Virus record (IMG/VR): IMGVR_UViG_3300029922_000147
Coordinates: 1-40,701 of that record
Length of the DNA: 40,701 nucleotides
Source: a virus
Reading direction: 5' to 3' (one strand)
In this document: in pieces, positions 15,657-25,700 of the stretch
Numbering within the stretch: the first letter of the stretch is position 1
Layout of the letters: each line of letters opens with the position of its first letter
Notes under the pieces: model-generated
Told to the model about the DNA's origin: nothing
The model's input: only the letters and a program-made list of their open reading frames with translations
The model's database searches: none
Program-made: the position numbers and the translations under genes

Positions 15657-16271
15657 TTAACTTACCTCCGTCTCGAAGTTAGCGTATTTAACGGCATCTG
15701 CTACATATTGTTGATAGTCCTTGAGCATTGTTTCCATTCTCGTAGACGCATCTCCAACCATGTAGACCTTGCCTTGAAGGTAGGCCGCGTAAATGCAGAT
15801 TGCTTCTTGCAGCGGATCAGGGACGGGGGGAACGTCGGTAGAGTTAACCAGCGCCGTTCCCTGAACCAACCCCCTAACCGATACTGTGACAATAGCACTC
15901 GGCGGCGGAATTAATGTGATAGTTGAGAACGGGGCGAACGTGTACCGTGATGACGGTGCGTTCGCCTGCGCTCTCCATGTCGGATTTGCCCATCGCTCAT
16001 AGTCTTCATCCGATCGCAGAATGCCTGTGTTGGCACCTGCGGTGTCGTAGACTACATCAATGACTTTCTTCCAAACCCCGGTCAGAGTGTAAGCGGCCTG
16101 CCCGACTACTGTAGTAATGTTCTGAGTTCCAATGATGCACTCGCCATCCCACGAGAACTGATACCATGCCTCGTTAACGAGAGTGGACCAAGTTGGAGCG
16201 GGGCTTACATCGCTCCAACCTTCCAAGCTCGCCAATAGTTGCGCTCTCGCCTGTAGGTCGCTGAACTGCAT
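15657..16271 (-). CDS. Head-tail adaptor-like protein 1
   Basis: This 204-residue protein begins M-Q-F-S-D-L-Q-A-R-A-Q-L-L-A, with W-S-T-L-V-N-E-A-W-Y-Q-F-S-W-D-G-E and T-T-V-V-G-Q-A-A-Y-T-L, aligning with the following gene. It sits directly after the major capsid gene, the normal place for an adaptor. The C-terminal helix region (M-E-T-M-L-K-D-Y-Q-Q-Y) fits the helical bundle typical of adaptors. The stop is one base from the next start. Confidence 0.7.
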   Translation of the reverse strand: MQFSDLQARAQLLASLEGWSDVSPAPTWSTLVNEAWYQFSWDGECIIGTQNITTVVGQAAYTLTGVWKKVIDVVYDTAGANTGILRSDEDYERWANPTWRAQANAPSSRYTFAPFSTITLIPPPSAIVTVSVRGLVQGTALVNSTDVPPVPDPLQEAICIYAAYLQGKVYMVGDASTRMETMLKDYQQYVADAVKYANFETEVS

Positions 16272-16286
16272 CTGAACAGACCGTCC

Positions 16287-17381
16287 TTAGTTGCCGATGT
16301 TGGCGTGGCGCGCCATTGAGCGGCCCAGGAAGCCCGAAGTTATCTGGCCTACCCAACGTGCCTGCCAGTTTACGATAGGTCGGTGCGGGTCCGGCTTCAA
16401 CACGAACTTCGGAGCCATCGAAGCGCAGCGGAGCTTCAGGTAATTCGTGTTGATGAAGAATATCTGCTGTGCAGGGCAACGGTCATCGAACACTACATCC
16501 GCCCCACGGAACTTCATTGAAGAGAAGCCCGCGTCGGCAAGTCCGCCGCTTTCGTACCGCTGGAACGCCTGCTGAATCGCCATGAACGAACCGTAATTCT
16601 GTCGGTCCATGACAATCAAGTCAGGCTCATCGGTATCGCGGATCGCCAAATTATAAACATAGTTGAGGCGGTCAACGGAGAGCGTGTCTGCGGAACCAGG
16701 GTTGTAGACCGGAGTACACCAGAACGCGCCGTTTGCGCCGTTTCGCTCGATACCACCTACGTTAGTAAGCGGGGTCGTACCGATCGCCGCGCCGCCTACA
16801 GTTGTCGAAGAGCCAGAAATGATGTCCGTACCGGCATAGGTCTGATGCGGCAGAATGATTGAGGTGTTGGTGTTGGTCGTAGAAGATCCGCCACGGTTTA
16901 GGTACGTTCGGATAGATCCGATGTAGCCCGCGCTCTGGCCGTTCGTTCCAATTAAGCCTTCTGCTCTCCACAAGTCAGCCGCAAGCCCTTCCATGAATTT
17001 CTTCATGGATATGTCTTTTACCGTGTTGAGGTAGTTGATGCGCGAGGTCTCGCTGCCCTGCTGATCCATAATCATTTCGGATATGGAGACAGGAAGCAAC
17101 TTCTCACACCACTGCCACTCCGCGTTAGTGAATCCAGTCGTTGCGGACGGGAGCACCTCGGCGTAAGGATCTAGGACGCCAGCGAGTTGCGGGCCTCCGG
17201 CGTCGGCGTAGTACAGCGGCTCAAGAGCCTTGATACCAAGACCGCCGGTGACGATGTTGCCGTTCTTGCGGAGCAGATACCAGAGCGGGTTCTGCCCGGT
17301 AAAGTTGTCAGCGAACTTCTTTGACACCCACAGGTTAAGGGTGGTTGTCGCCAGTTCGTTAAAATTCGGGTTCTGTGCCAT
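16287..17381 (-). CDS. Major capsid protein
   Basis: This 364-residue protein is the shell subunit, by position after portal and scaffold and by its size. It starts with a helical N-arm (F-N-E-L-A-T-T-T-L-N-L-W) and has W-Y-L-L-R-K-N-G. A typical HK97-fold-like C-terminal order is present: P-D-L-I-V-M-D-R-Q-N-Y as a P-domain strand, F-R-G-A-D-V-V-F-D-D-R and then F-I-N-T-N-Y-L-K-L. No protease gene or cleavage site is obvious. The start is preceded by AAGGA at somewhat long spacing. Confidence 0.85.
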   Translation of the reverse strand: MAQNPNFNELATTTLNLWVSKKFADNFTGQNPLWYLLRKNGNIVTGGLGIKALEPLYYADAGGPQLAGVLDPYAEVLPSATTGFTNAEWQWCEKLLPVSISEMIMDQQGSETSRINYLNTVKDISMKKFMEGLAADLWRAEGLIGTNGQSAGYIGSIRTYLNRGGSSTTNTNTSIILPHQTYAGTDIISGSSTTVGGAAIGTTPLTNVGGIERNGANGAFWCTPVYNPGSADTLSVDRLNYVYNLAIRDTDEPDLIVMDRQNYGSFMAIQQAFQRYESGGLADAGFSSMKFRGADVVFDDRCPAQQIFFINTNYLKLRCASMAPKFVLKPDPHRPIVNWQARWVGQITSGFLGRSMARHANIGN

Positions 17382-17410
17382 CGAAGTATGGTCCTTCCGA
17401 AGTTAGCGGG

Positions 17411-18256
17411 CTATCTCATGCCTGCCATCTTCTTAGCGTGTTTGAATAGGTCTATCAGGTTATCACCGTCAGGAACCTTGACTTCAGCATCGCTCTGCAC
17501 ACGTCCAGAACCAGTGCCTCGCGGGGTTTTTGGCGTTTCGACCTGAGCGGCCTTCTTCGCCGAAACTGTTGATTTGAGAGATTGCTTATAGGCTTCAAAG
17601 CCTTGAACAGTGAATGCGCTTTGGTCAGGCTCAGGAATATTCTCACCAAGAATTTCCAGTATTGCGTTAAGCCTTGCCTCCGCAACATTCAATCGAGCAA
17701 GCGACTGCCCGATATATTGGGCGTGCTGTTGCAAGTTATTCGCAGTGTCCTGCGCGAAGGCCGGGATCTCGCTTATGACGCCACGGTTCTTCGCGACGAA
17801 CTGTTCCGCTAAGGTCCAACCGCCTTGATCCGACTCAGCCTTAGCCCACGCCGCCTCATCTAATGCCGCAGCGGGAGCTTGCGCGGGCTGACCGATTGGA
17901 GCCAATCCAAGCTGCTGCAACTGTTGCTGATTGAGAAGGGGCAATAGGTTCGCGACGACTGCCGCCGGATTCGATTGGAGTTCCTTGACGATATTGTCAA
18001 GCTGCTCCGCCTTCGCCTTGTACTCGACCGTAGGGTCGGGCTTAGTTTCATCGGGCTTGGCCTCTTCTTTAACTTCGGGTTTAACTTCAGCTTCGGCCTC
18101 GGCATCTGCCTTAACTTCGCCCGGTTTGCCCAATATCTCGGTAGGGACTTGTTCGTCCATATCGTCGAGAGCTACTTGCTCATCGATCTCGGGATCTTCC
18201 ACTGCGTTCTCAGGTATGGGAGGCATCGCCTCTATCACTGCTTCATCTGCGGGCAT
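17411..18256 (-). CDS. Scaffolding protein
   Basis: This 281-residue protein is highly acidic in its first 85 residues (E/D/K/P-rich, with repeated V-K-x-E-x-K), then helical with Gln-rich L-L-N-Q-Q-Q-L-Q-Q-L, and ends in a basic helix (F-K-H-A-K-K-M-A-G-M-R). Basic C-terminal helices of scaffolds bind the capsid subunit during assembly. Position between portal and capsid and the lack of a globular core support the call. Confidence 0.8.
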   Translation of the reverse strand: MPADEAVIEAMPPIPENAVEDPEIDEQVALDDMDEQVPTEILGKPGEVKADAEAEAEVKPEVKEEAKPDETKPDPTVEYKAKAEQLDNIVKELQSNPAAVVANLLPLLNQQQLQQLGLAPIGQPAQAPAAALDEAAWAKAESDQGGWTLAEQFVAKNRGVISEIPAFAQDTANNLQQHAQYIGQSLARLNVAEARLNAILEILGENIPEPDQSAFTVQGFEAYKQSLKSTVSAKKAAQVETPKTPRGTGSGRVQSDAEVKVPDGDNLIDLFKHAKKMAGMR

Positions 18257-20065
18257 TTATTTAACTCCAGCTTTTCCAGAACCGTTGTGTTGATGTATCG
18301 TCACAAGCGACGGGTTAATTGTCACCGGAGCCGCAGGTGGCGGAGGCGGCGGCGCAGACATAACTTGTCCAGGTTGTCCCGCCGAGTTAGGCGCTCCGCC
18401 GGGGTTCTGGACACCCGGCGGCATACCCGGCTGACCCGGCTGACCCGGAAGGGGTGAATTCCCAGGCTGACCCGGTTGTGCCATCGGTGCAGGCTTCAAG
18501 TATTTCCCGACGTCGCGCTTGCCAAACGATCTGAGAAGATCCGCTATGACAGGGGCCGGGTCTACTATTCCAGCCTGAATAAACGGCATTAACGCCTGCA
18601 ACAGTTGCATATTGCTCTGTCGCTCTTGGCTAGGATCTTTATAACTTGTCGAGCTTTCAATGACTGCGACATCCTGCACGGCTCCTATCGCCTGCAACAG
18701 AAGCATGTCGTCGGGTGCGCCATCTCCCATGAGGCTCGGCGCAAACATTAACGTGATCTCAAGCACGCGCTTGGCTATCAAGTCAATGAACTGCTCATAC
18801 TCGATTTGCGCCTGGTTGCCGCGTGCGCCGCTCTTGTTGGCAAGCAATGCGGCCTCGGTAGCAAACTTGGCGGATTGATTGATTACTCCGCGCTCATACT
18901 CAGAAACGCCCGTCGCGCTATCAAGGCCCTGAGAAGTCATGCGGATCGCTTCAAGAAGTGCTTGCGACAACGGCTCTCCGGGAATAAATCCGAAGGCGTC
19001 TTCCGCGTCAGCCTTAAGTGCGACGAATCCTTGCGGCCTACCGTTGGCGAACGCTTCCTTCGAGCTATCATCGAGCATCATCGGGTTAAACCACCCGATA
19101 GCGCCTCCGCTCTCAGCCTGGTTATTGAGCATGGACTGGTAACGCGTTAGCTGTTCTTGAATCTGCGCTGCAAGATCATAGTCCGACAGGCTAAACTCGC
19201 TCTCAGGTGCGATGTCGCCTTCCAGAAACAACACAGGAATACGCTTGTAAAGGTTTGGCCCCTTCTCAAGAACAGTCGATCCATGCAATATCGCTTCCGT
19301 GTTCTTGTCGTAATATAGCCACAACTCCACAGTGTTCTTCGTGATCGGCCCCGGAGCGTCCAAGTTAAGAATGTCGGAAGGCTCTGTTGTCGCAAGGTCG
19401 ATCTTGTTTCCGAAACGCTCTCGGGCGTCATCGAACGGCAGCAAGATCCTACGCGCAGCCCATCTAGGGTTATTCCAGTCCTTGATGTGCGGATCAATCG
19501 AAAGATCACGCGGCCTTACATGCTCGATCACGGGGCCAAGCGTGTCATGCCACAAATACGCGATAATGCCGCACCCGCTGACCGAACGCTTCAAGAGAGC
19601 CTTTCGGCAGGTGCGCGCCCATCGCCGTTGCTTCCAGAGACCCTTCAAGTAAAGCCTGACAACTTCTGAGAAATCTGCGTTAGAGAACTGCGGGTTCACA
19701 CCCATGCTGTCGGGATAGTCTTCGCCACAATTAACGTAGAAGTCCGGGTCTCCAATCGCTACAGATGCCGTCTTAGTGAGGATGTTGATAGCCAGGTAGT
19801 TTACGTTTCCTACCTCGGAGGCTTCCGGCAGTACGCCGACACCATCATAATTATCATCATCATAAAGCAGAAACGCTGCTGACTCAGAGCCGTCAAGGAA
19901 CCTCTTGCACGCTATGCGGTCACGCTCACCCATGCCGCGCTCAACGAAGCGTTGTCCTTCTTTTATGCGAGCGGCCATCGTTTCATCGTCAGTAGGCTTC
20001 GTGGACTTACTGCGCTTCGTGAGCGATGAGTTAGGCTTTTCAATTGGGACTTCGGCGTTATCCAT
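18257..20065 (-). CDS. Portal protein
   Basis: This 602-residue protein forms the dodecameric DNA channel. Support is its position between terminase and scaffold, its length, and portal-like segments such as H-V-R-P-R-D-L-S-I-D-P, W-A-A-R-R-I-L-L-P-F-D-D-A and a helical region with N-Q-S-A-K-F-A-T-E-A-A-L-L-A-N-K-S-G-A-R. The last 70 residues are a low-complexity Pro/Gly/Gln tail with repeated P-G-Q-P-G units, unusual for a portal. The start is next to the preceding stop with no strong ribosome site, so translation is probably coupled. Confidence 0.85.
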   Translation of the reverse strand: MDNAEVPIEKPNSSLTKRSKSTKPTDDETMAARIKEGQRFVERGMGERDRIACKRFLDGSESAAFLLYDDDNYDGVGVLPEASEVGNVNYLAINILTKTASVAIGDPDFYVNCGEDYPDSMGVNPQFSNADFSEVVRLYLKGLWKQRRWARTCRKALLKRSVSGCGIIAYLWHDTLGPVIEHVRPRDLSIDPHIKDWNNPRWAARRILLPFDDARERFGNKIDLATTEPSDILNLDAPGPITKNTVELWLYYDKNTEAILHGSTVLEKGPNLYKRIPVLFLEGDIAPESEFSLSDYDLAAQIQEQLTRYQSMLNNQAESGGAIGWFNPMMLDDSSKEAFANGRPQGFVALKADAEDAFGFIPGEPLSQALLEAIRMTSQGLDSATGVSEYERGVINQSAKFATEAALLANKSGARGNQAQIEYEQFIDLIAKRVLEITLMFAPSLMGDGAPDDMLLLQAIGAVQDVAVIESSTSYKDPSQERQSNMQLLQALMPFIQAGIVDPAPVIADLLRSFGKRDVGKYLKPAPMAQPGQPGNSPLPGQPGQPGMPPGVQNPGGAPNSAGQPGQVMSAPPPPPPAAPVTINPSLVTIHQHNGSGKAGVK

Positions 20066-20066
20066 A

Positions 20067-20339
20067 TTATTCGGTCAGGCTCGGCATTCGCTTATCCCAT
20101 CGTTTGTTGTATTTCTTATCGTCAGCCTTGCGCCTTGCGTCGTTCTCAGCATAGCCGCGCTTATTGCCTTCCGAAAGGTGCCTGGGTTCAGTCGTCAGAT
20201 ACGGAACCGTGATCTGCCGGACAGTCTTAACTTCATCGTCGCATGACCAACAGAACATGTCCAGATCGCGCTCTTCCATCTTGCGCTGCTCGGAGAACTC
20301 CTCGCCGCACTCAGGGCATTTGTATAAATAGTAAGGCAT
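20067..20339 (-). CDS. FmdB-type zinc-ribbon protein
   Basis: This 90-residue protein opens with M-P-Y-Y-L-Y-K-C-P-E-C-G-E-E-F and has F-C-W-S-C about 18 residues later, giving two C-x-x-C knuckles as in FmdB/CxxC zinc-ribbon proteins. The C-terminal half is basic (N-A-R-R-K-A-D-D-K-K-Y-N-K-R-W-D-K-R). It is translationally coupled to terL by a one-base stop/start overlap and precedes portal. A packaging-related or regulatory role is possible but unproven. Confidence 0.7.
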   Translation of the reverse strand: MPYYLYKCPECGEEFSEQRKMEERDLDMFCWSCDDEVKTVRQITVPYLTTEPRHLSEGNKRGYAENDARRKADDKKYNKRWDKRMPSLTE

Positions 20340-22144
20340 CAGGCTGTAATCAGCTTTCTAATCGGTTTGTCACGTCGGTCATAGGCTGCAAGTTGCGACT
20401 CAGGAAAACTGAAGTTATAGACCATCGTGATGACGTATCGCAAACAGTCAAGGCAGTTGTGAACCAGTATGCCGTTGGCGAAAAACTCAGGCTCTCCGCC
20501 AACGGTCAAGTTATACACTGGGGAACTACCGGCTTCGTAAACTCCGACCACATAAACGCGAGCAAGTTTTGTTTTTCGCGTACTTATTGATAACGATATG
20601 ATGCTATCATTGCACCTCAACGCGTCCAGTCTAACGAAACCTTTGTCGGCATGGAAAACAGGATGGCCGCCTGTTCCAGTGATACTGCTTCCATCCGAGA
20701 ACTTCACAGTATAGACACGCTCCATAGGGCTTGTTTGCCACGATCGCAACACAGGACGCCAACCTTGCCGAGTTAAAACTTCGTCTCCTACCTGCACATC
20801 TTCAATCGGCTTGTCGCCTCCGCGAACCGTTACTGATGTTCCTGGTATCAGGCAGTGGTCCTCGCAGCCATCATCGATATCGTCTCCGGTGATATTACTG
20901 CCGGTAGTCTTATAAGCCGCGTCGGTCATCTCCGCCAGAAGTGCCGCGCAGTTTGGCGAGATCGTTAAAACGCCATGCGGGTATTCTTCTTCTCCGTAAC
21001 CGGGAAGAGGTGCCAGGAACTCCCGCAAGAGCATCCATCCTGGCACTCTGCCCCGACGTTTGGCCGGAACTGTCACAAACGTCGGTCCGTTAGGCTTAAG
21101 CGAAGTCCGCGCCCACGTCTTACGCGTTGTCCGCGTCTGCTCATCATTCTCGCCAGTGATAAGCTTTCCTGTTGACGGGTCGGCAAATCGCATAGCGATA
21201 TGACCTGGAATTCTCTCTTCGGTTTCCAATGCAGCCCGCGCCTGATCTGGATCAAGTAGCCTATGTCTCTTGAGGTCAGCAAAAACATGGCATCTGTGAT
21301 GGCCCGTAGACATATCTTGCCAGCAAGCCAACCATACTGTACCAAAAGCCGACGGGTTGTACCCCCAGTCAACACCTGCGTACCATCTAGCCCACTGCGG
21401 GGGATTAACAAGCCGAACACATCCCGCCGGTATCGCGAAGTAGGAACTTTCGCCACTGTCCCAATCCCCATCCAGCCATTGCCGCTTCTTCCATTCCGGC
21501 AATCCGCGCGTGATGCGCTCGGCGTACTCGGGATCTTCGTTCGTCAGGTAAAAATTATCGGTTAACTTCGGCTGAAGGACAACAGTTTTCTTGTCCCGCG
21601 TCTCGGGCTTTACGAACCTGCGTCTCACCCATCCGTGCCCTATGCCGCCTGGGTTGCCGAAATAGAACTTCTTGCAGTTCGAGTATCCGCGTACCGATCC
21701 GCCGATAAGTTGCGGTATGATCTCCTCGAAGTGCGTGATCTCATCAAAGATCGCCGTGAAGTATTCGAGTGACATATGCTTTTCGGCATGTTTCTCGTAC
21801 TCCGCGAAGGCCAGAAACAGCCTGCTCTCGCCACCTCTCGGGCAACTGATCCGAAATACTTTGTGCGTCTGGTTGTAGTTGAACGGTATCCGCTGACCGT
21901 GGAAGTTAGCAAGCGCCTGACTGATAGGCTGCACATACTGCTTCTCAACGTCCGAGGATGTCCGCCGAAATATAATATTGTTGGACTGCGGCGCCTGTAA
22001 GGCCCTAATGATGCCTATTCGTCCAGCAATCCAAGATTTACCAGGGCCTCGCGAGCCTACGGCTGCCACCTGATCCACATCAGGATCTTCCATAGCTTCC
22101 AGCACGGCCATTTGCCAAGCGTAAGCCGGTATGACAATAGCCAT
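20339..22144 (-). CDS. terL: Terminase large subunit interrupted by a mini-intein
   Basis: The 601-residue precursor would become a 468-residue packaging motor after splicing. Walker A is G30-S-R-G-P-G-K-S37, Walker B ends in I-F-D134-E135, and the RuvC-type nuclease opens with G-V-D259-W-G. The extein then reads D-D-G-C-E-D-H, is interrupted by residues 431-563, and resumes C564-L-D566-C-L-R-Y. The last segment corresponds to the D-A-L-R-Y motif that carries the final nuclease aspartate, so packaging nuclease activity should require splicing. TerL pumps DNA through the portal with ATP. The start overlaps the upstream stop (TAATG). Confidence 0.9.
   Translation of the reverse strand: MAIVIPAYAWQMAVLEAMEDPDVDQVAAVGSRGPGKSWIAGRIGIIRALQAPQSNNIIFRRTSSDVEKQYVQPISQALANFHGQRIPFNYNQTHKVFRISCPRGGESRLFLAFAEYEKHAEKHMSLEYFTAIFDEITHFEEIIPQLIGGSVRGYSNCKKFYFGNPGGIGHGWVRRRFVKPETRDKKTVVLQPKLTDNFYLTNEDPEYAERITRGLPEWKKRQWLDGDWDSGESSYFAIPAGCVRLVNPPQWARWYAGVDWGYNPSAFGTVWLACWQDMSTGHHRCHVFADLKRHRLLDPDQARAALETEERIPGHIAMRFADPSTGKLITGENDEQTRTTRKTWARTSLKPNGPTFVTVPAKRRGRVPGWMLLREFLAPLPGYGEEEYPHGVLTISPNCAALLAEMTDAAYKTTGSNITGDDIDDGCEDHCLIPGTSVTVRGGDKPIEDVQVGDEVLTRQGWRPVLRSWQTSPMERVYTVKFSDGSSITGTGGHPVFHADKGFVRLDALRCNDSIISLSISTRKTKLARVYVVGVYEAGSSPVYNLTVGGEPEFFANGILVHNCLDCLRYVITMVYNFSFPESQLAAYDRRDKPIRKLITA
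20456..20854 (-). other. Mini-intein (133 residues) within TerL
   Basis: The in-frame insert begins with Cys (C-L-I-P-G-T-S-V-T-V, block A with V-G-D-E-V-L-T), has a block B T-G-G-H-P-V-F, and ends with V-Y-N-L-T-V and F-F-A-N-G-I-L-V-H-N, followed by Cys+1. These are the residues needed for class 1 protein splicing. The 133-residue length leaves no room for a homing endonuclease, so it is a minimal splicing element. The site is the most conserved nuclease motif of the host protein, typical of inteins. Confidence 0.92.
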
Positions 22145-22644
22145 TACTCAGCCTCTCTTGGCACGAAATATTCTATCTGCTTCTGGACGTTGGCTTCTTC
22201 CGCCTCAGTTAACTCTTTCGGATGCGGCCTGACAATGATTACGTCAGCGCCGGGCCCGGCTTCGTTTAACTTGCGTTCATTCAGATCTTCGCCAGCAAGC
22301 ATTGCCAGCACTCGAAGGGCTTGAGCATCGCCGCGCTCTACTGCATTATCGATTAACTTCGTGAGCTTCTCGGCTGTAATCGTTCCCTTAACTTGCTGGA
22401 ATACGTTATACAGGGCTTCCTTGGTGCTATCTTCACGCGTCCGTTTCGTTTCAATGATCTGTTTCTTTAACGCGGTCTCGTACTGAGAGTGCGCCTTTCG
22501 GATAACAGAAAATAGCTTGCGCTGGTTGACGCTTAGACCTTTAACGAAGTTAGGAAGCAGACCAGACGGCATGTAGGCGTCCGCGTTTTGTGGCAGATCC
22601 GCGTCTTCTACAGGTAGCGCCTCATCCTCATTAGATGCCGCCAT
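22144..22644 (-). CDS. Putative terminase small subunit
   Basis: This 166-residue protein is assigned by position directly before terL with a one-base overlap. It is helical and charged in the middle (L-S-V-N-Q-R-K-L-F-S-V-I-R-K-A-H, then V-F-Q-Q-V-K-G-T-I-T-A-E-K-L), as DNA-recognition small terminases are, but no definite HTH family is recognised. The Shine-Dalgarno sequence AGGGGTGA lies inside the 3' arm of a 10-bp inverted repeat, so translation may be controlled by RNA structure. The small subunit would recognise the packaging site. Confidence 0.6.
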   Translation of the reverse strand: MAASNEDEALPVEDADLPQNADAYMPSGLLPNFVKGLSVNQRKLFSVIRKAHSQYETALKKQIIETKRTREDSTKEALYNVFQQVKGTITAEKLTKLIDNAVERGDAQALRVLAMLAGEDLNERKLNEAGPGADVIIVRPHPKELTEAEEANVQKQIEYFVPREAE

Positions 22645-22650
22645 ATAGTT

Positions 22651-22686
22651 TCACCCCTACAGACAGTCTAATGTCCGTAGGGGTGA
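22651..22686 (-). promoter_or_regulatory. Hairpin covering the small-terminase ribosome site
   Basis: TCACCCCTAC (22651-22660) is an exact reverse complement of 22677-22686; inside, GACA pairs with TGTC around a six-base loop after one mismatch. On leftward RNA the downstream arm contains the ribosome site of the gene starting at 22644. A read-through transcript would fold and hide it. Confidence 0.75.
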
Positions 22687-22693
22687 GTGTCAA
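22665..22693 (-). promoter_or_regulatory. Sigma-70-type promoter for the head/tail genes
   Basis: TTGACA (complement of 22688-22693), a 17-base spacer and TAGACT (complement of 22665-22670) point leftward. Transcripts would start near 22658, after most of the 5' arm of the hairpin, leaving the small-terminase ribosome site free. Confidence 0.6.
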
Positions 22694-22718
22694 GGTAAAA
22701 CATAAACGCCTAACTTGG

Positions 22719-25700
22719 TTACTTGGCGTTGATTTCGTTAGTCTTCTGCATGTAGTAAGAGGATCGAGGGATATAAGTATGGATCTGAGGTTGTCCGCCG
22801 ACGCGTAACAGGTCATTAAGTATGCGTGGCGTCATGCTTTGAGGTGCTGTCGAGGTGGCGTTATAGTCTCCGGCCCCCATTGCGTTAGCGAGAGGCGTAA
22901 CATGCGCGGCCATCGCCGCCATGCGGTGCAGGCCGAATGTTGAGTTCTTCGGGCTAGCTGTTGGAGATGGCATCAAGTTAAAGCCGCCTTTATCTTCGTC
23001 ACGAGTAAGTAGCGGCAACTTGCGAGCAAAGAAGTCAGACACGGTAGGCAATCCTGGCCCTGAAGTTAAAGGCTCAAGTTGATTATTAACTTCCATAAGC
23101 CCTAATCCTTGGGCTGCTGATGCCGCCGACGCGCCTTCTGAAATATCCTTCATAAGCGATTGTGCGAGCTGTGCGTTGTAGCCTTCCGTTCTATCGAATG
23201 CCTTGAAGAAGTTAAAGTAAATCGGCAGCCCGTTGGCGTCATAGCCGGTCCGTATGTCGCCAAGTGTGTATCCAGGGACTTCGGTAGGCCACTTGTGATC
23301 TTCTGAAGTTGCTTTGAACGCAAGGATTGCCGCGCCTACATATCCAGCGAAGCGAGCCATGAACTGCGCGGGACCGCCGATGTAGCCTGCGGCCCTGTTG
23401 CGCGCGCCGGTCTGATAGAATGTGCCGAAAAGTCCTGTCGGATCTTTGCCGAGTGCTTTGCTGATCCCCGATTGCAGGTACGGAATGTAGGTGTTCATGT
23501 TCCGCATCGCGTAGATTGCTTTGCGGTCAAGTTCCTTGTCGTAATTCGGTGCATCCGGGTTATCGATCTGAGTACCGGCCCTTGTCGCCATATCGCGGTA
23601 GGCGTTATTGATCTCCGTTAGGGCGGTCACGAGCGACCCGCGCTTCGGGTCATAGATTATCTGGCCTCCAAGTTTGGTGACTTTCTGTATTGGCGTGTCA
23701 CCGGGTTTAGATTTCAGATCTATATTGGACGGCAGCGCGCCGTTTTGCGCGGCCTTTTGCAGAGCCATCTCCTGCTCAGGTAAGGCGTCCCGTCCTATAC
23801 CTGACATCTTGCCAACTTGTCGGAAGGCTGTAGAGACTGAGTTGGCAAACTCTAACGCACCGGTTTGCAACTTGCCGGAGGCTGTGTCGGCGTGACCGAA
23901 CGTAGGTACGATTTTCGAAACGACCGAAGAACCTCTGACGCCGTGGGAGGCCCCTTCCCCTAGTCCAGCCAAATTCAGACCAATCGCTTTTCCACCTATT
24001 GCAGAGGCGACATCCGTAGTACGGGTGCTTGCATTTCGAGTGCTTAGCATCGGATGAATTTCATTCCACGCGTTCGCCTCCATGACGGCCTTCGCGGGCA
24101 AGTCAGGGTACTTCTCTCCGATCCGTTTACCGCCAAGGCCCCAAGTTTCATCTTGCAAGTTAAATTCACTGCTTGCGGGATGCCATTGCCCGTTCACGTT
24201 AATTTCATTTCGCATTATAGGCTTGCCGCCGCGCGCGTCAGGCACTTCCACCACGCGCAAGTTAGGGTTTGGCACGTAGGTTGTTTGACCGGTTGCCGGG
24301 TCCACCTGCTCTACATCGGATCGTTGGAGGAGTCCGTCAGCTTCAGTTTGCCTAACCAATCTCGCAAAGTTAGCCACCCTGTTACCCGCGATGAGTTGGC
24401 GGTTGACGACGTCCTTGTAGTCCGTGGCGTAGTTATTGCCGGTTCCGGTGAACTCTCGGGCACCGGGAGTGTTGGGTATATCAGCAATGGGGGATCGCAT
24501 ACCCCCTCCACTCGACGCCAGCGACCGTAAAGGCGTTCCATCTTCGTTGAGCGCGACGGCGGGCTGGTATACACCTGAATACCGTCCTTTGTCACCCAAT
24601 GCCGATTTGGTCTCAAGATAGTTTTTCTCCATCAGGGGTTCTATGAGTTGCTTGTGTGCAGCAACCATATCCTGCACCTGCGGATCTTGGAAGAAGGCCC
24701 TTGTCATATTCTCCGTGATCGGCCTTTTGGTCACAGGATCGACCATATCCGTAGGTATATCGGCCTCATTCTTGGTCAGGAAGTTATTGTCAACCTCAGC
24801 ACGGCGGCTCTTTATCTGGCGGTTCAGGTCGGCGGCTGTTGCTTGTCGCTCTTTGATAGCAGTTTCCCACTGCCGCGCCCTTAGTGCTCGCTCTTGTGGC
24901 GTTAAAGATTGGTCCTTCGCGTCAGCGCGTGCGTTCTTCTGCATGTCCATGACATCTTGAACTGTGCGCTTGAACTGCGCTTGATTCGCTGATATTTCAC
25001 GGTCGGACATCACACGTTGTTGGGCCGCACGATCTGCGGTAAGGAATGTTTGGAAACGTGCCTGTGCGTTCTCATCTCCATGAGCAAGCACTTTAGGTAC
25101 TAATTGCCTGGTAAGTTCGTTCGCATGGTTCGCGCTAGCCGAGTATCGAGCGGCTGCCAGATCGCTTTCAGGCGCAGTTCTCCGCAGGAACGATCCGCCT
25201 TCTAACTTCAAGTTACGGATGGCATCGGATATGGGAGCAAGTTTTTCTCTCGCTACATCCAGGGCGTCACCGATCGCCGCCGGGTTAATTCCTACGTTGA
25301 GAGTTGATAGATTCTTCGCAAGTTTAACGTCAGCGTTTGTCAGCCGCTTACCCAATGCTGGGTCGCGTGAATTCGCCTTCAGTGTAGCAATATCATCGCG
25401 TGATAATTGCAGGTCTACTGTCTTGCGGCCTGATGCTTTACTATCCTGCCAGTTCTGAAATATATGCTCTTGCAGGTCGCTGTCTTGAGGTAAATAGTTG
25501 GCGAGTTTCTGCGCCTGCTCTGTCGTGACAGTCGTCGCTATCTTCCCGTCAGCCCCTCCACCGGCAGGGATGACGGGGCCTTTTTCGCCTTCTTGCGCTG
25601 CGACGGGGTTAGCGGCTGGTTCGGTAATTGCGACGGGGCGTTCAGGAGCGGGTTCGTTGTCAACGGATCTTGTGACGGCAGGTTCGGGTCCGCTTGTTGG

